Notes: a model not told the origin generated them from the sequence alone. A stretch of 64,000 nt of DNA from JBBIMP01 sp037444305 (GCA_037444305.1 JBBIMP010000012.1:62001-126000), one strand, 5' to 3'; shown: positions 23,306 to 33,008, counted from the first letter of the stretch. Numbers and translations are program-made.

Positions 23306-23923
23306 ATGGTCCGTGACGCATATCGCTTTCTCATTCCTCTCGCCGTATTGGCCGCAGTCCTTTACTTCCTGAACCTCCCGGTGCTGAGTGCGGCGGCCGT
23401 CCTGCTCGCGGCTTTTGTCTGTTATTTTTTCCGGAATCCCGTCCGGCGGATCCCAGACGGCCGAAATCTCGTCGTGTCGCCCGCAGACGGCAAAGTGGTG
23501 CGGATTGACCGCATCGGCGATTGGGAAGGGGGCACGGGCGGGTACGCCGTTGGGATCTTCCTCAATGTCTTCAATGTGCACGTCAACCGCTCGCCGATAG
23601 AGGGCCGGTTGGAGCATTTCGAGTACAAGCGGGGCCGGTTCAAGGCCGCCTACGACGATGCGGCCTCGACCGTAAACGAACAGAATGTGCTCACCATCAG
23701 AGGACAGGATATAATTGTCGTCGTCAAACAGATCGCCGGGCTGATCGCCCGCAGGGTTGTTTGCTGGAAGAGGCCGGGAGAAGCGTTGGGCAGGGGAGAG
23801 CTGTTCGGACTCATAAGGTTCGGCTCGCGCGTCGACGTGCTCCTACCCGAGCATGTGACGCTGCGCGTAAGGGTGGGCGACCGCGTCGAGGGCGGCGCCA
23901 GTATCCTAGGGGAGTACGAATAG
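23306..23923 (+). CDS. psd: Phosphatidylserine decarboxylase (short, pyruvoyl type)
   Basis: Makes phosphatidylethanolamine from phosphatidylserine. 205 residues, the short type found in many non-enteric bacteria and archaea. Conserved segments: FRNPVRRIPDGRNLVVSPADGKVV and FLNVFNVHVNRSP, and the self-cleavage site Gly-Ser in IRFGSRVDV, whose serine becomes the pyruvoyl group. One or two N-terminal membrane helices are visible. pssA follows one base after the stop, so the two steps from CDP-diacylglycerol to phosphatidylethanolamine are in one operon. Confidence 0.96.
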   Translation: MVRDAYRFLIPLAVLAAVLYFLNLPVLSAAAVLLAAFVCYFFRNPVRRIPDGRNLVVSPADGKVVRIDRIGDWEGGTGGYAVGIFLNVFNVHVNRSPIEGRLEHFEYKRGRFKAAYDDAASTVNEQNVLTIRGQDIIVVVKQIAGLIARRVVCWKRPGEALGRGELFGLIRFGSRVDVLLPEHVTLRVRVGDRVEGGASILGEYE

Positions 23924-23924
23924 A

Positions 23925-24716
23925 ATGAATCGGTCCCTGGAGGAAGGCAGCACCGCAGTGAGCTCGCGCAGGCGCAGGCTGGGCCGGAGCGTCTTTATCC
24001 TGCCGAGCCTGTTCACCGTGGGAAATATTTTCTGCGGCTACTACGCCATCATTTCCACGATGCACGGGCAATTCGACCAGGCTGCCAAGGCGATCGGGAT
24101 TGCGATCGTTCTGGACATGCTCGACGGCAGGATTGCGCGGATGACGAATTCCACCAGTGGCTTCGGCCTGCAGCTGGATTCGCTGGCCGATGTCATCTCC
24201 TTTGGAATCGCCCCCTCGATCCTGGTCATGCAATGGGGACTGACCGGGGTGAACGGGCGCCTGAGCTGGATTGCGGCCTTCACCTTCGCGATCTGCGGCG
24301 CGATGCGGCTCGCCCGCTTCAACGTGCAGGCCAGCAGCCTGAAGCACTTCGTCGGCATGCCCATACCGGCGGCGGGCGGGACCATCGCCGCCGTCGTCCA
24401 TTTTTACCCCTTGCCGCTGAGCAGCGCGCTTCCCTCCGGCATGGTGGCGGGCGGAGTGTTCCTGCTCGCATTCCTCATGATAAGCACGGTTCGCTACAGC
24501 AGTCTCAAGAACCTCACGCTCGGCCGGAAATCCCATTTCACCATCCTGGGGATAGCCCTGCTCGTGGCGCTGATCTATAACTACTCCCGCTGGACGCTGC
24601 TGGTGATAGCCACGTGTTATGCGGGATCCGGTCCCGTGGGCCGGATCGTGCACTTCCTGAAGCATCGGCGTGCCGCCGATAGCCCGCAACTGGGAGACGC
24701 GGTGGAAGGACGCTGA
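23925..24716 (+). CDS. pssA: CDP-diacylglycerol-serine O-phosphatidyltransferase
   Basis: Transfers phosphatidyl from CDP-diacylglycerol to serine. 263-residue integral membrane enzyme of the CDP-alcohol phosphatidyltransferase family. The catalytic D-x2-D-G-x2-A-R-x8-G-x3-D-x3-D motif is complete (DMLDGRIAR, then GFGLQLDSLAD, residues about 64-90). FTVGNIFCGYYAI at the N-terminus is typical of the Bacillus-type PssA. Several membrane helices follow. It is placed directly after psd, the classic psd-pssA pair. Confidence 0.96.
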   Translation: MNRSLEEGSTAVSSRRRRLGRSVFILPSLFTVGNIFCGYYAIISTMHGQFDQAAKAIGIAIVLDMLDGRIARMTNSTSGFGLQLDSLADVISFGIAPSILVMQWGLTGVNGRLSWIAAFTFAICGAMRLARFNVQASSLKHFVGMPIPAAGGTIAAVVHFYPLPLSSALPSGMVAGGVFLLAFLMISTVRYSSLKNLTLGRKSHFTILGIALLVALIYNYSRWTLLVIATCYAGSGPVGRIVHFLKHRRAADSPQLGDAVEGR

Positions 24717-24719
24717 CTC

Positions 24720-25018
24720 ATGGCCACTGCGAGAGCGGCGACTGGCGGGATTACCGCGGGCGTCCCTGTGGCGCTGGTGGCGCTCTGCCTCAGCGGCTGC
24801 GCCGGCCTGCAAATGCCGCCCGAGCAGCCGCCCTTCGCCGGCAAAGGCCCGGAAAAATCGGTCCGGGCGGCAGTCGGAGCGGGCTCCTGTTCTTCGATGT
24901 CCGGAGTGCGAATGCCGGAACCTGGCACCTCGGGGCGGTGCTGCAGGTGAGAGGCCTGAAACGCCACGACGGCACGACGGTGCCCATGAAAGTCCCGTTG
25001 CGCTATGCCGCGCCATGA
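24720..25018 (+). pseudogene. Small lipoprotein gene interrupted by a frameshift
   Basis: The ATG at 24720 (3 bases after pssA) opens a lipoprotein signal peptide with lipobox CLSGC and about 18 further residues. In that frame the sequence then becomes low-quality and stops at 24950. The frame entered by adding one base in the A5 run at 24853-24857 reads on as plausible protein (LLFFDVRSANAGTWHLGAV, then a basic strand and VPMKVPLRYAAP) to a stop at 25018, overlapping the recO start by 14 bases as expected in this operon. A single lost A, either a real mutation or a sequencing error, would explain it; the restored product is 99 residues. Its family is not recognised. Confidence 0.55.
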
Positions 25019-25760
25019 AGCCGAGGCTGTCATTCTTCGCCAGTATCCGCTGTCGGAAGCCGACCGTATCATCGTCTGCGTTACGCGGGAGTTCGGGCTC
25101 CTTCGCGCCGTAGCCAAGGGCGCGAGGAAGGTCCGGAGCCGGCTCGGGCCCTCGCTGGAGCCGCTGAACCACGTTCGAATGCAGTTCTACCTCCGCGAGG
25201 GAGGAGAACTCGCCCGCATTTGGCAATGCGAACTCATGCATGCATATTTCTATCGGAACACGACCATCGAGAGGGCGCACGCCTACAGCTACTTCGCTGA
25301 GCTCACAATGGAAATGTTCCAGGAAAACAACCCGAATCCGCTCATGTTCCGGCTTCTGCTGGCGGTGCTGAGGGCGGGGGAGCGCAGGCAGCCCGGGGAA
25401 GCGCTGCTCCGCTATTTCGAGCTTTGGATGTTGCGGCTGGGAGGCCTGCTGCCCGATTATGACCATTGCTCCCGCTGTGGCAAATGTGTTAAACAGTCTG
25501 GCTTTTATGCCGGGCCCGGCGCAGGACAGTTGATGTGCGATGAATGCGCGCGCAGTCAGGGCGTTCGCGTGGGGGAGGAAGCCGCGGGCCTGATCCGGCA
25601 GGCGCTGGCCAGATCTCCCGAAGAGTTCGTCGGACTCGTTGCCTCCGGGAGGGCGGCGCGCGAAATGGAAAACTTCACCCAGGGCATGCTGGAGTTCCAC
25701 CTCGAAAAAAAACTCAAATCGTACGGGGCATGGAAACTGATCAAGGGAATGCCGAATTGA
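25005..25760 (+). CDS. recO: DNA repair protein RecO
   Basis: Recombination mediator that loads RecA onto SSB-coated DNA with RecR. 251 residues, normal length. N-terminal OB fold with EAVILRQYPLSEADRIIVCVTREFGLLRAVAKGARK; then the helical domain; then zinc cysteines CSRCGKC near residue 155 and CDEC near 175, the zinc-binding version of RecO. The start overlaps the disrupted lipoprotein gene; the stop overlaps the start of glyQ as TTGA. Confidence 0.95.
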   Translation: MPRHEAEAVILRQYPLSEADRIIVCVTREFGLLRAVAKGARKVRSRLGPSLEPLNHVRMQFYLREGGELARIWQCELMHAYFYRNTTIERAHAYSYFAELTMEMFQENNPNPLMFRLLLAVLRAGERRQPGEALLRYFELWMLRLGGLLPDYDHCSRCGKCVKQSGFYAGPGAGQLMCDECARSQGVRVGEEAAGLIRQALARSPEEFVGLVASGRAAREMENFTQGMLEFHLEKKLKSYGAWKLIKGMPN

Positions 25761-26695
25761 AGACAAAAGCAAAGAACTTCCAGGAGATTATCCTCAGCCT
25801 CCAGCATTTCTGGAACCGGGAAGGGTGCGTTCTTCAACAACCGTACGATCACGAGGTGGGGGCGGGCACCATGGCGCCGGAGACGTTCCTCAGGGTGCTG
25901 GGCCCCGAGCCCTACCGCGTGGCCTATGTCATGCCGTCGCGCCGGCCCACAGACGGCCGGTACGGCGGGAATCCCAACAGGGTTCAGAAGCACTACCAGT
26001 ATCAGGTGATACTGAAGCCCTCGCCCGCAGATGTTCAGGATCTCTACTTGAAAAGCCTCAAGTCTCTCGGAATCGACCTGCACCGGCACGATCTTCGCTT
26101 CGAGGAAGACAACTGGGAATCCCCGACCCTCGGCGCCTGGGGGATCGGCTGGCAGGTGCTGCTGGACGGCCTTGAGATCACTCAGTTCACCTATTTCCAG
26201 CAGGCCGGGGGCATGGACCTGAATCCGGTGAGCGCGGAAATCACCTACGGGCTGGAGCGCATCGGAACCTTCATCGCCCGCGTGGACAGTATCTACGATC
26301 TGGTGTGGACGCAGGGGGTTACCTACCGGGACCTGCGCTTTCAGGAAGAGGTGGAGTTCTCCCGGTACAATTTCGAGGCGGCGGACGTGACGATGCTTTT
26401 CAAGTTGTTTGCGCTTTACGAGGAGGAGTGCAAGCGCCTGCTGGATCTCCAGTTGGTCCTACCCGCCTATGACTACTGCCTGAAGTGCTCGCATACCTTC
26501 AATCTGCTGGACTCGCGGGGGGCAATCAGCGTGACGGAGAGAGTCGGAATCATAGCTCGCGTCCGTCAACTGGCCTGCGAGGTTGCCAGACAGCACCTCG
26601 CAAGTCGGGAAGCACAGGGGTTTCCCATGCTGGGCAGCAGCGCTGATAACGCGACCGGCACCGAGCCGGAGTCGCCTCGCAGGGTTGGACCATGA
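25757..26695 (+). CDS. glyQ: Glycine-tRNA ligase alpha subunit
   Basis: Catalytic subunit of the tetrameric bacterial glycyl-tRNA synthetase. 312 residues from the TTG start. Highly conserved: FQEIILSLQHFWNREGCVLQQPYD, GAGTMAPETFLRVLGPEP, VMPSRRPTDGRYG, QFTYFQQAGGMDL, EITYGLERI. I choose the TTG at 25757: AAGGGA lies 8-9 bases upstream, it overlaps the recO stop as TTGA, and it gives the usual short lead-in to FQEI. An ATG at 25730 in frame is the alternative and would add nine residues. The 3' end overlaps glyS by ATGA. Confidence 0.96.
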   Translation: MKTKAKNFQEIILSLQHFWNREGCVLQQPYDHEVGAGTMAPETFLRVLGPEPYRVAYVMPSRRPTDGRYGGNPNRVQKHYQYQVILKPSPADVQDLYLKSLKSLGIDLHRHDLRFEEDNWESPTLGAWGIGWQVLLDGLEITQFTYFQQAGGMDLNPVSAEITYGLERIGTFIARVDSIYDLVWTQGVTYRDLRFQEEVEFSRYNFEAADVTMLFKLFALYEEECKRLLDLQLVLPAYDYCLKCSHTFNLLDSRGAISVTERVGIIARVRQLACEVARQHLASREAQGFPMLGSSADNATGTEPESPRRVGP

Positions 26696-28770
26696 CGAGC
26701 TCCGAACTGACCGTCGAACTTGGAACAGAAGAGATCCCGGCGGGCCTGCTGGAGACAGCCGCAACGGACCTTGCCCGCAGTATTGCCGAGGCCCTGTCGC
26801 GGGAGCGGCTTTCCTCCAGGGTGACACACGTCTGGTACACGCCCAGGCGGATCATCGCCGTGCTGACGGACATCCCGGCTCGGCAGGAGGATCTTTTCGA
26901 GACTATCCTGGGACCGCCCCGAAGAGCGGCCTACGATGACGAAGGGGCACCGACGCGGGCAGCCCTGGCGTTTGCCGAGAAAAACCGTGTGGCTCTCGAT
27001 GCGTTGGAGACCATCCGGCAGCCCAAGGGGGAGTATGTCGGCTTCGTCCGGCGCGTCAGGGGGGAGCCGGCCCGAGCGATCCTGCAGCGGATCATTCCGT
27101 CGGCCGTATCCAGTCTGCAGTTTCCGAAGACCATGTTCTGGTCGCCCGACAGGTTTCGGTTTCCCAGACCCATCCGGTGGGTGGTCGCGCTGCTCGACGG
27201 CAAGGTGGTTCCGTTCGGGCTCGCCGAGGTCAGCGCCGGGCGTTTCTCGAGCGGTCACCGTTTTCTGGGCAAGCGCCGCATCCGGGTGGATGGGGCCGAG
27301 TCGCTGAAGGAGCGGCTGCGGGAGAACGCCGTTCTGGCGGATCCCGACGAGCGGCGTGAACGCATCAGGCTGCAGCTGAAACGTGAGGCGAGCGCTTTGG
27401 GGGGGCAGCTGCTCCCGGACGACGACCTCCTCGAGACGGTGACGAACCTGAACGAGTGGCCCTCGGTGATCGGCGGGGCCTTCGACACCAGGTTCCTCGC
27501 CCTGCCGCATGAGATCCTCGTCACCGTGATGCGGGAACACCAGAAATACTTTTCGGTCGAGGGGGAAGAAGGAAGACTCCTCCCGGCCTTTCTCGCCGTG
27601 ATCAACCTGCAGGACGACAGCAGCGGGGCCATCCGGGCCGGGCATGAGCGCGTGCTGCGCGCGCGGCTCGCCGACGCTGAGTTTTTCTGGAGCACCGACA
27701 GGCAGACGAAAATCCTCGACCTGCAGGATCGGCTGCGCAGCGTGCTCTTCCAGGAAAAGCTGGGCTCGTATCACGACAAGACAGCCCGCATGCTGGCCCT
27801 GGCGCCCAGGTTGGCGGATATGCTCGGCTGCGGACAACACACGGCCGAACTGGAAACCGCGATCCGGCTTTCCAAGTGCGACCTCGTAACCGAGATGGTG
27901 AAGGAGTTCACGGACCTGCAGGGTATAGTGGGCGGGCTGTATGCCAGGGAGGAAGGGTATCCGGAGGAGGTATGGCGGGCCGTGTACGAGCAGTACCAGC
28001 CGCGAAGCATGCAGGCGGATTCTCCTTCGAGCCTTCTGGGCGGGGCGCTGGCTCTGATCGATCGGCTGGACAGTGTCTGCGGCTGCATCTCCGTCGGGCT
28101 GATTCCGACCGGATCCCGCGATCCTTTCGCCGTGCGCCGGCAGGGCAACGGAATTCTCAAGATCATCTTCGACCGCCGCCTCAGCGTTTCCCTCGACAAG
28201 CTCTGCCGTTGGAGCCTCGAGGCTTTCGGCGATGTTTCCGGGGATACGGTGGCCGAGATTCGGAGATTTTTGGAGGGAAGGCTCCGTTTCTTGCTCGAGG
28301 ATGCCGGGTACCCGTACGACTGCATCAATGCCGCCGTTTCGATCGGTTGCGATGATCCGCTGGACACGCTCGAGCGCGTCAGGGCTCTCCAAGCCATGCG
28401 CGACCATGCGGATTTCCTGGCGCTGGCCTCCAGTTTCAAGCGGGTTGTGAATATTCTGTCCCAGGCGGGAAAGGTCCGGGACGAGCCGCAGCGCGCTCTC
28501 ATGGAAGACGACGCGGAGCTTTCGCTGTGGGATTGCTACCGTGACCTGGTACCCAGGATTGCTGCGGCACGGGCCGGGCACGATTACGAATCGGCCTTGC
28601 GCCTGATGGCATCCATGCGCCCGGTCGTGGATCGGTTTTTCGACAGGGTGCTGGTCATGGCCAAGGATGAAGCCCTGCGCAACAACCGCCTGGCGCTTCT
28701 CAGCTGCCTCGCCGACATGTTCCTGGGCATAGCCGACATTTCGCAGATGGTCATCGAAGCGAATACCTGA
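26692..28770 (+). CDS. glyS: Glycine-tRNA ligase beta subunit
   Basis: tRNA-binding partner of GlyQ; 692 residues, normal length. It begins LTVELGTEEIPAGLLETAATDLA, a GlyS hallmark, and keeps WSPDRFRFPRPIRW, FLALPHEILVTVMREHQKYF, and the HD-like KCDLVTEMVKEFTDLQGIVGG and YARE segments; the anticodon-binding DALR-type domain forms the C-terminus. Four-base ATGA overlap with glyQ ensures balanced synthesis. Presence of the alpha2-beta2 enzyme rather than the single-chain GlyRS is typical of most bacteria. Confidence 0.97.
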   Translation: MTSSELTVELGTEEIPAGLLETAATDLARSIAEALSRERLSSRVTHVWYTPRRIIAVLTDIPARQEDLFETILGPPRRAAYDDEGAPTRAALAFAEKNRVALDALETIRQPKGEYVGFVRRVRGEPARAILQRIIPSAVSSLQFPKTMFWSPDRFRFPRPIRWVVALLDGKVVPFGLAEVSAGRFSSGHRFLGKRRIRVDGAESLKERLRENAVLADPDERRERIRLQLKREASALGGQLLPDDDLLETVTNLNEWPSVIGGAFDTRFLALPHEILVTVMREHQKYFSVEGEEGRLLPAFLAVINLQDDSSGAIRAGHERVLRARLADAEFFWSTDRQTKILDLQDRLRSVLFQEKLGSYHDKTARMLALAPRLADMLGCGQHTAELETAIRLSKCDLVTEMVKEFTDLQGIVGGLYAREEGYPEEVWRAVYEQYQPRSMQADSPSSLLGGALALIDRLDSVCGCISVGLIPTGSRDPFAVRRQGNGILKIIFDRRLSVSLDKLCRWSLEAFGDVSGDTVAEIRRFLEGRLRFLLEDAGYPYDCINAAVSIGCDDPLDTLERVRALQAMRDHADFLALASSFKRVVNILSQAGKVRDEPQRALMEDDAELSLWDCYRDLVPRIAAARAGHDYESALRLMASMRPVVDRFFDRVLVMAKDEALRNNRLALLSCLADMFLGIADISQMVIEANT

Positions 28771-28835
28771 AACAAAGCCGAAGCTCAACGAGGATGCCTC
28801 CGGGCGATGCATCCCAAACATCGAGGTGGAAGATC

Positions 28836-30152
28836 ATGATTTCAAAAGGAGTCACAATCCAGCCGGCCAAGGGGAGATTGGGCGTGCTGTTGCCCGGGAT
28901 GGGAGCAGTCAGTTCCACATTCGTCGCCGGCGTGGAAGCGGTGAAAAAGGGACTGGCAAAGCCGATCGGATCTCTAACCCAGATGGGGACGATCCGGCTG
29001 GGCAAGCGGACCGACGACAGGGTGCCGATGATCGGCGATTTTGTGCCGCTGGCTTCGCTGAAGGACCTGGTGTTCGGCGGCTGGGACATCTTCGAGGACG
29101 ATCTCTACGAGGCGGGCGTCAAAGCGGGCGTACTCGAACGCAGCCTGCTGGATGCGGTGAAGCCCGGTTTGAGGAAAATCCGTCCCTGGCCGGCCGTCTT
29201 CGACGAGTACTACGTCAAGCGCCTGCACGGGACAAACGTCAAGAAGGGCCGGAACAAGATGCAGCTGGCCGACCAGCTGGTGGACGATATCCGCCGGTTT
29301 CAGAAGAAGGACAAGCTGGATCGCATGGTGATGGTCTGGTGCGGCAGCACGGAGATCTTTCTGTCGCGCAAGCCGGTTCACGAATCCGTGGCCAGCTTCG
29401 AGAAGGGACTGAGGAAGAATGACCCGGACATCGCCCCCAGCATGATTTATGCCTATGCCGCGATCAAGGCAGGGATTCCCTACGCCAACGGGGCACCCAA
29501 CCTCAGCGCCGATATTCCCGCACTGATTCAACTCGCCGGCGAGAGAGGGGTTCCGATCTGCGGAAAAGACTTCAAGACGGGGCAGACTCTTCTGAAGACC
29601 ATCCTGGCGCCTGGCATCAAGGCGCGCCTGCTGGGGCTGAACGGCTGGTTCTCGACCAACATCCTCGGGAACCGCGATGGGGAGGTGCTGGACGATCCGG
29701 AATCCTTCAAGACGAAAGAGGAGAGCAAGCTCTCGGCGCTCGAGCAAATCCTGCAGCCGAAGCTGTATCCGGACCTGTATTCAAACTTCACCCACCAGGT
29801 GCGCATCAATTATTACCCGCCGCGGGGGGACAACAAGGAGGGCTGGGACAACATCGATATCTTCGGGTGGCTGGGCTATCCGATGCAGATCAAGGTGGAT
29901 TTCCTCTGCCGGGATTCCATCCTGGCCGCCCCGATCGTCCTAGACCTTGCGCTCCTGCTCGATCTGGCCGGTCGCTGCGGCCTGAAGGGCATCCAGGAGT
30001 GGCTGTCATTCTACTTCAAGAGCCCGATGTGCGCTCCACAGCTCTACCCGGAGCACGACCTGTTCATCCAGCTGATGAAGCTCAAGAACACCCTGCGTCA
30101 CATCAAGGGCGAGGAGCAGATCACACACCTCGGGCTGGAGTACTACGACTAA
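28836..30152 (+). CDS. ino1: Inositol-3-phosphate synthase
   Basis: NAD-dependent isomerisation of glucose 6-phosphate to myo-inositol 3-phosphate. 438 residues. The N-terminal dinucleotide loop is LGVLLPGMGAVSSTFVAGV (residues about 14-32). Family motifs include IYAYAAIKAGIPYANGAPN and GKDFKTGQTLLKTILAPG, containing the catalytic lysines, and later INYYPPRGDNKEGWDN. The ATG at 28836 is set by GAGGTGGA; an upstream ATG at 28794 is less likely. The product could feed inositol phospholipids or a compatible solute; no CDP-inositol or phosphoinositol transferase gene lies nearby. It is 65 bases after glyS and may have its own promoter. Confidence 0.93.
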   Translation: MISKGVTIQPAKGRLGVLLPGMGAVSSTFVAGVEAVKKGLAKPIGSLTQMGTIRLGKRTDDRVPMIGDFVPLASLKDLVFGGWDIFEDDLYEAGVKAGVLERSLLDAVKPGLRKIRPWPAVFDEYYVKRLHGTNVKKGRNKMQLADQLVDDIRRFQKKDKLDRMVMVWCGSTEIFLSRKPVHESVASFEKGLRKNDPDIAPSMIYAYAAIKAGIPYANGAPNLSADIPALIQLAGERGVPICGKDFKTGQTLLKTILAPGIKARLLGLNGWFSTNILGNRDGEVLDDPESFKTKEESKLSALEQILQPKLYPDLYSNFTHQVRINYYPPRGDNKEGWDNIDIFGWLGYPMQIKVDFLCRDSILAAPIVLDLALLLDLAGRCGLKGIQEWLSFYFKSPMCAPQLYPEHDLFIQLMKLKNTLRHIKGEEQITHLGLEYYD

Positions 30153-30233
30153 AACCCTGGGTCGGCCGGTGTAGATTCCGGCCACCCCCTGAGTGCTTCC
30201 GGGCTCGGGGGGTGACCGGGACTGCCTGAGATA

Positions 30234-33008
30234 TCAGGCCGTGTGGGAGATGACGCTCTCTGAGCCCAGCGCCGCCTGGGCAGCGGCCAGCCTGGCGATC
30301 GGAACGCGAAACGGGGAGCAGGACACATAATCCAGCCCGGCGCCATGGCAGAACATCACCGAACTCGGCTCGCCGCCGTGTTCCCCGCAGATGCCCACCT
30401 TCAATTTGGCCTTGGCCTGCCTGCCTTTGCCCGTGGCCATCGACACGAGTTGTCCAACCCCATCCTGATCCAGGACCTGGAACGGATCGTACTTGAAGAT
30501 CCGGTGCTCAACGTAGTGAGGCAGGAACTTGCCGGAATCGTCGCGTGAGATGCCGTAGGTTGTCTGCGTGAGGTCGTTCGTCCCGAAGGAGAAAAACTCT
30601 GCAACCTGGGCAATCCGGTCCGCGAGCAGGGCGGCGCGCGGCAGCTCGATCATGGTCCCGACCAGGTACTTGAGCTTCTGCCCCGTCTTCGCGATGACCT
30701 CTTCGGCCGCGTTGCGCACCGAGTCCGCCTGAAGCTTCAGCTCCGTCACGTCGCTCACGAGCGGAATCATGATCTCGGGCAGAACCTTGACGCCTTTTCG
30801 CTGAACCGCCGCGGCGGCTTCGAAGATGGCCCGCGCCTGCATTTCGGTGATTTCGGGGAAGACGACGCCGAGCCGGCAGCCCCTGTGCCCGAGCATGGGA
30901 TTGGCCTCGTGCAGCGACTGCACCCGGGCCCACAGCTGCGCGCCGTTGACCTTGAGCTTGCGGGCCAGCTTGTGCGTGTCCTTTTCGTTGTTGGGCAGGA
31001 ATTCGTGCAGCGGCGGATCCAGGGTTCTGATGGTCACGGGAAATCCGTCCATGGCCTTGAATATGCCTTCGAAGTCCTTCCGCTGAAGCTTCAAAAGCTG
31101 ACCGAGCCCGCCGATGTACAGGCGCTTTGGGGTCTCGAGCTCATTCTGGAGCTTCTTCTTGGTTGCCAGAAGAGCTTTCCGGCGTCCTTCGGAGCTCGTG
31201 CGGGCGAGATCTGCCTCGACCAGCTCGAGCTCGCGCTCGAGGCGCTTGTAGTCGAGCGAGCCCAGGATCATCTGCCGGACGAGGTCGATGCGCTCGCCTT
31301 CGAAGAACATGTGTTCGGTGCGGCAGAGACCGATCCCCTCGGCACCGAAAAGGCGGGCAACCCGCGAATCAGCCGGCGTGTCGGCGTTGGTGCGGACACC
31401 GAGGCGGCGGAACTTGTCAGCCCATTCCATCAGCTGGTAGAAATCCGCTCCCAGCTCGGGATCCACCAGGGGCGCCTGTCCCAGGATGACCCTCCCGGAA
31501 GTGCCGTCCACCGTGATCCAGTCGCCGCGGCGAATCCGAGTCTCCTTGACGGTGAACTCGTTCTTGGCATAGGTGATATTCACCTCCCCCGCGCCGACGA
31601 CGCAGGGTTTGCCCCAGCCCCTGGCCACTACAGCGGCGTGGCTTGTAGGGCCGCCCGTCGAGGTCAGGATAGCCTCCGATGCATCCATCCCGCGCACATC
31701 CTCCGGGGAGGTCTCCCGCCGGACCAGGATCACCTTCTCGCCCTTCGCCTTCCAGAGCTCGGCTTCCTTGGGATCGAAAACCACGCGCCCGGAGGCGGCG
31801 CCCGGGCTGGCGTTGATGCCGGTGGTCAGAACATCCAGCTTCGCCTTCGGGTCGATCATCTTGTGCAACAGCTGGTCCAGGTCTCCGGCCGGCACCCGCA
31901 TCACGGCGGTCTTAGAGTCAATCAGCTTCTCCCGCACCATTTCGACGGCGATCTTGACCGCCGCCGGGCCGGTGCGTTTGCCGTTGCGGGTCTGCAGCAT
32001 CCAGAGCTTGCCGCGCTCGATCGTGAACTCCAGGTCCTGCATGTCGCGGTAATGCTTTTCGAGTTTGTCCGCTAGCCCGATGAACTCCTTGTACACGCCC
32101 GGCATTTCGAGGCGGAGTTCCTCGATGGGCTTCGGTGTGCGGATTCCGGCCACCACGTCTTCGCCCTGAGCGTTGGTCAGGTAGTCCCCGAACATGATCT
32201 TCTCGCCCGTTGCGGGATTGCGCGTGAAGGCCACCCCTGTCCCGGAGTCGGTTCCCATGTTGCCGAAGACCATGGTCTGCACGTTGACGCCGGTGCCCAG
32301 GTCGTCGGGGATGCGTTCGCGGCGGCGGTAGACCTTAGCCCGCTCCCCATTCCACGAATGAAAGACGGCCTTGATAGCCATTTCGAGCTGCTTCAGAGGA
32401 TCGGTCGGGAAGGGCTGGCGAGCCTCCTTCTTGACGATCTGTTTGAATTCCTGGCAGATTTTGGCAAGGTGCTCGGCCGTGAGGTCCGTGTCCAGCCTGG
32501 CGCGCGCCTTGTGCTTGGCCTGCTCGAAGGCGTGTTCGAACAGCGTCCCGTCCAGGCCCATCACGATCTTTGCGAACATCTGGATGAACCGGCGGTAGGC
32601 GTCATAGGCAAACCGGGGATTCGCGGTAAGCTCCGTCATTCCCCGCAGCGTATCGCCGTTGAGGCCCAGGTTGAGAACGGTGTCCATCATGCCCGGCATG
32701 GAGAACTTCGCGCCGGAGCGGACCGAGACGAGGAGCGGATTGGTGGCATCACCGAACTTCTTGCCGGCCGCCCTTTCGACCGACTTGAGCGCCTCGAGCA
32801 CCTGGTCCCACATCCCGGCCGGGAAGCGTTCTCCCGCGGAGTAATAGGAGTTGCAGGCTTCCGTCGAGATCGTAAAACCAGGCGGCACGGGGAGGCCCGC
32901 GTTGGTCATCTCGGCGAGCCCGGCCCCCTTGCCGCCGAGGAGCGTCTTCATCTCCCCACGGCCATCAGCCTTTCCGTCGGCAAAAAGATAAACATACTTT
33001 GGTGTCAT
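30234..33008 (-). CDS. ppdK: Pyruvate, phosphate dikinase
   Basis: Interconverts pyruvate, ATP and Pi with phosphoenolpyruvate, AMP and PPi. 924 residues, slightly longer than most. An N-terminal ATP-grasp nucleotide domain (LLGGKGAGLAEMTNAGLPVPPGF) is followed by a central phosphohistidine domain with TGGPTSHAAVVARGWGKPC, and a C-terminal TIM barrel with FGTNDLTQTTYG and GICGEHGGEP, whose Cys is catalytic. All key residues are present. Single-gene unit on the minus strand, AGGAG before the ATG. Can run in either direction: PEP for gluconeogenesis, or PPi-linked glycolysis. Confidence 0.98.
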   Translation of the reverse strand: MTPKYVYLFADGKADGRGEMKTLLGGKGAGLAEMTNAGLPVPPGFTISTEACNSYYSAGERFPAGMWDQVLEALKSVERAAGKKFGDATNPLLVSVRSGAKFSMPGMMDTVLNLGLNGDTLRGMTELTANPRFAYDAYRRFIQMFAKIVMGLDGTLFEHAFEQAKHKARARLDTDLTAEHLAKICQEFKQIVKKEARQPFPTDPLKQLEMAIKAVFHSWNGERAKVYRRRERIPDDLGTGVNVQTMVFGNMGTDSGTGVAFTRNPATGEKIMFGDYLTNAQGEDVVAGIRTPKPIEELRLEMPGVYKEFIGLADKLEKHYRDMQDLEFTIERGKLWMLQTRNGKRTGPAAVKIAVEMVREKLIDSKTAVMRVPAGDLDQLLHKMIDPKAKLDVLTTGINASPGAASGRVVFDPKEAELWKAKGEKVILVRRETSPEDVRGMDASEAILTSTGGPTSHAAVVARGWGKPCVVGAGEVNITYAKNEFTVKETRIRRGDWITVDGTSGRVILGQAPLVDPELGADFYQLMEWADKFRRLGVRTNADTPADSRVARLFGAEGIGLCRTEHMFFEGERIDLVRQMILGSLDYKRLERELELVEADLARTSSEGRRKALLATKKKLQNELETPKRLYIGGLGQLLKLQRKDFEGIFKAMDGFPVTIRTLDPPLHEFLPNNEKDTHKLARKLKVNGAQLWARVQSLHEANPMLGHRGCRLGVVFPEITEMQARAIFEAAAAVQRKGVKVLPEIMIPLVSDVTELKLQADSVRNAAEEVIAKTGQKLKYLVGTMIELPRAALLADRIAQVAEFFSFGTNDLTQTTYGISRDDSGKFLPHYVEHRIFKYDPFQVLDQDGVGQLVSMATGKGRQAKAKLKVGICGEHGGEPSSVMFCHGAGLDYVSCSPFRVPIARLAAAQAALGSESVISHTA

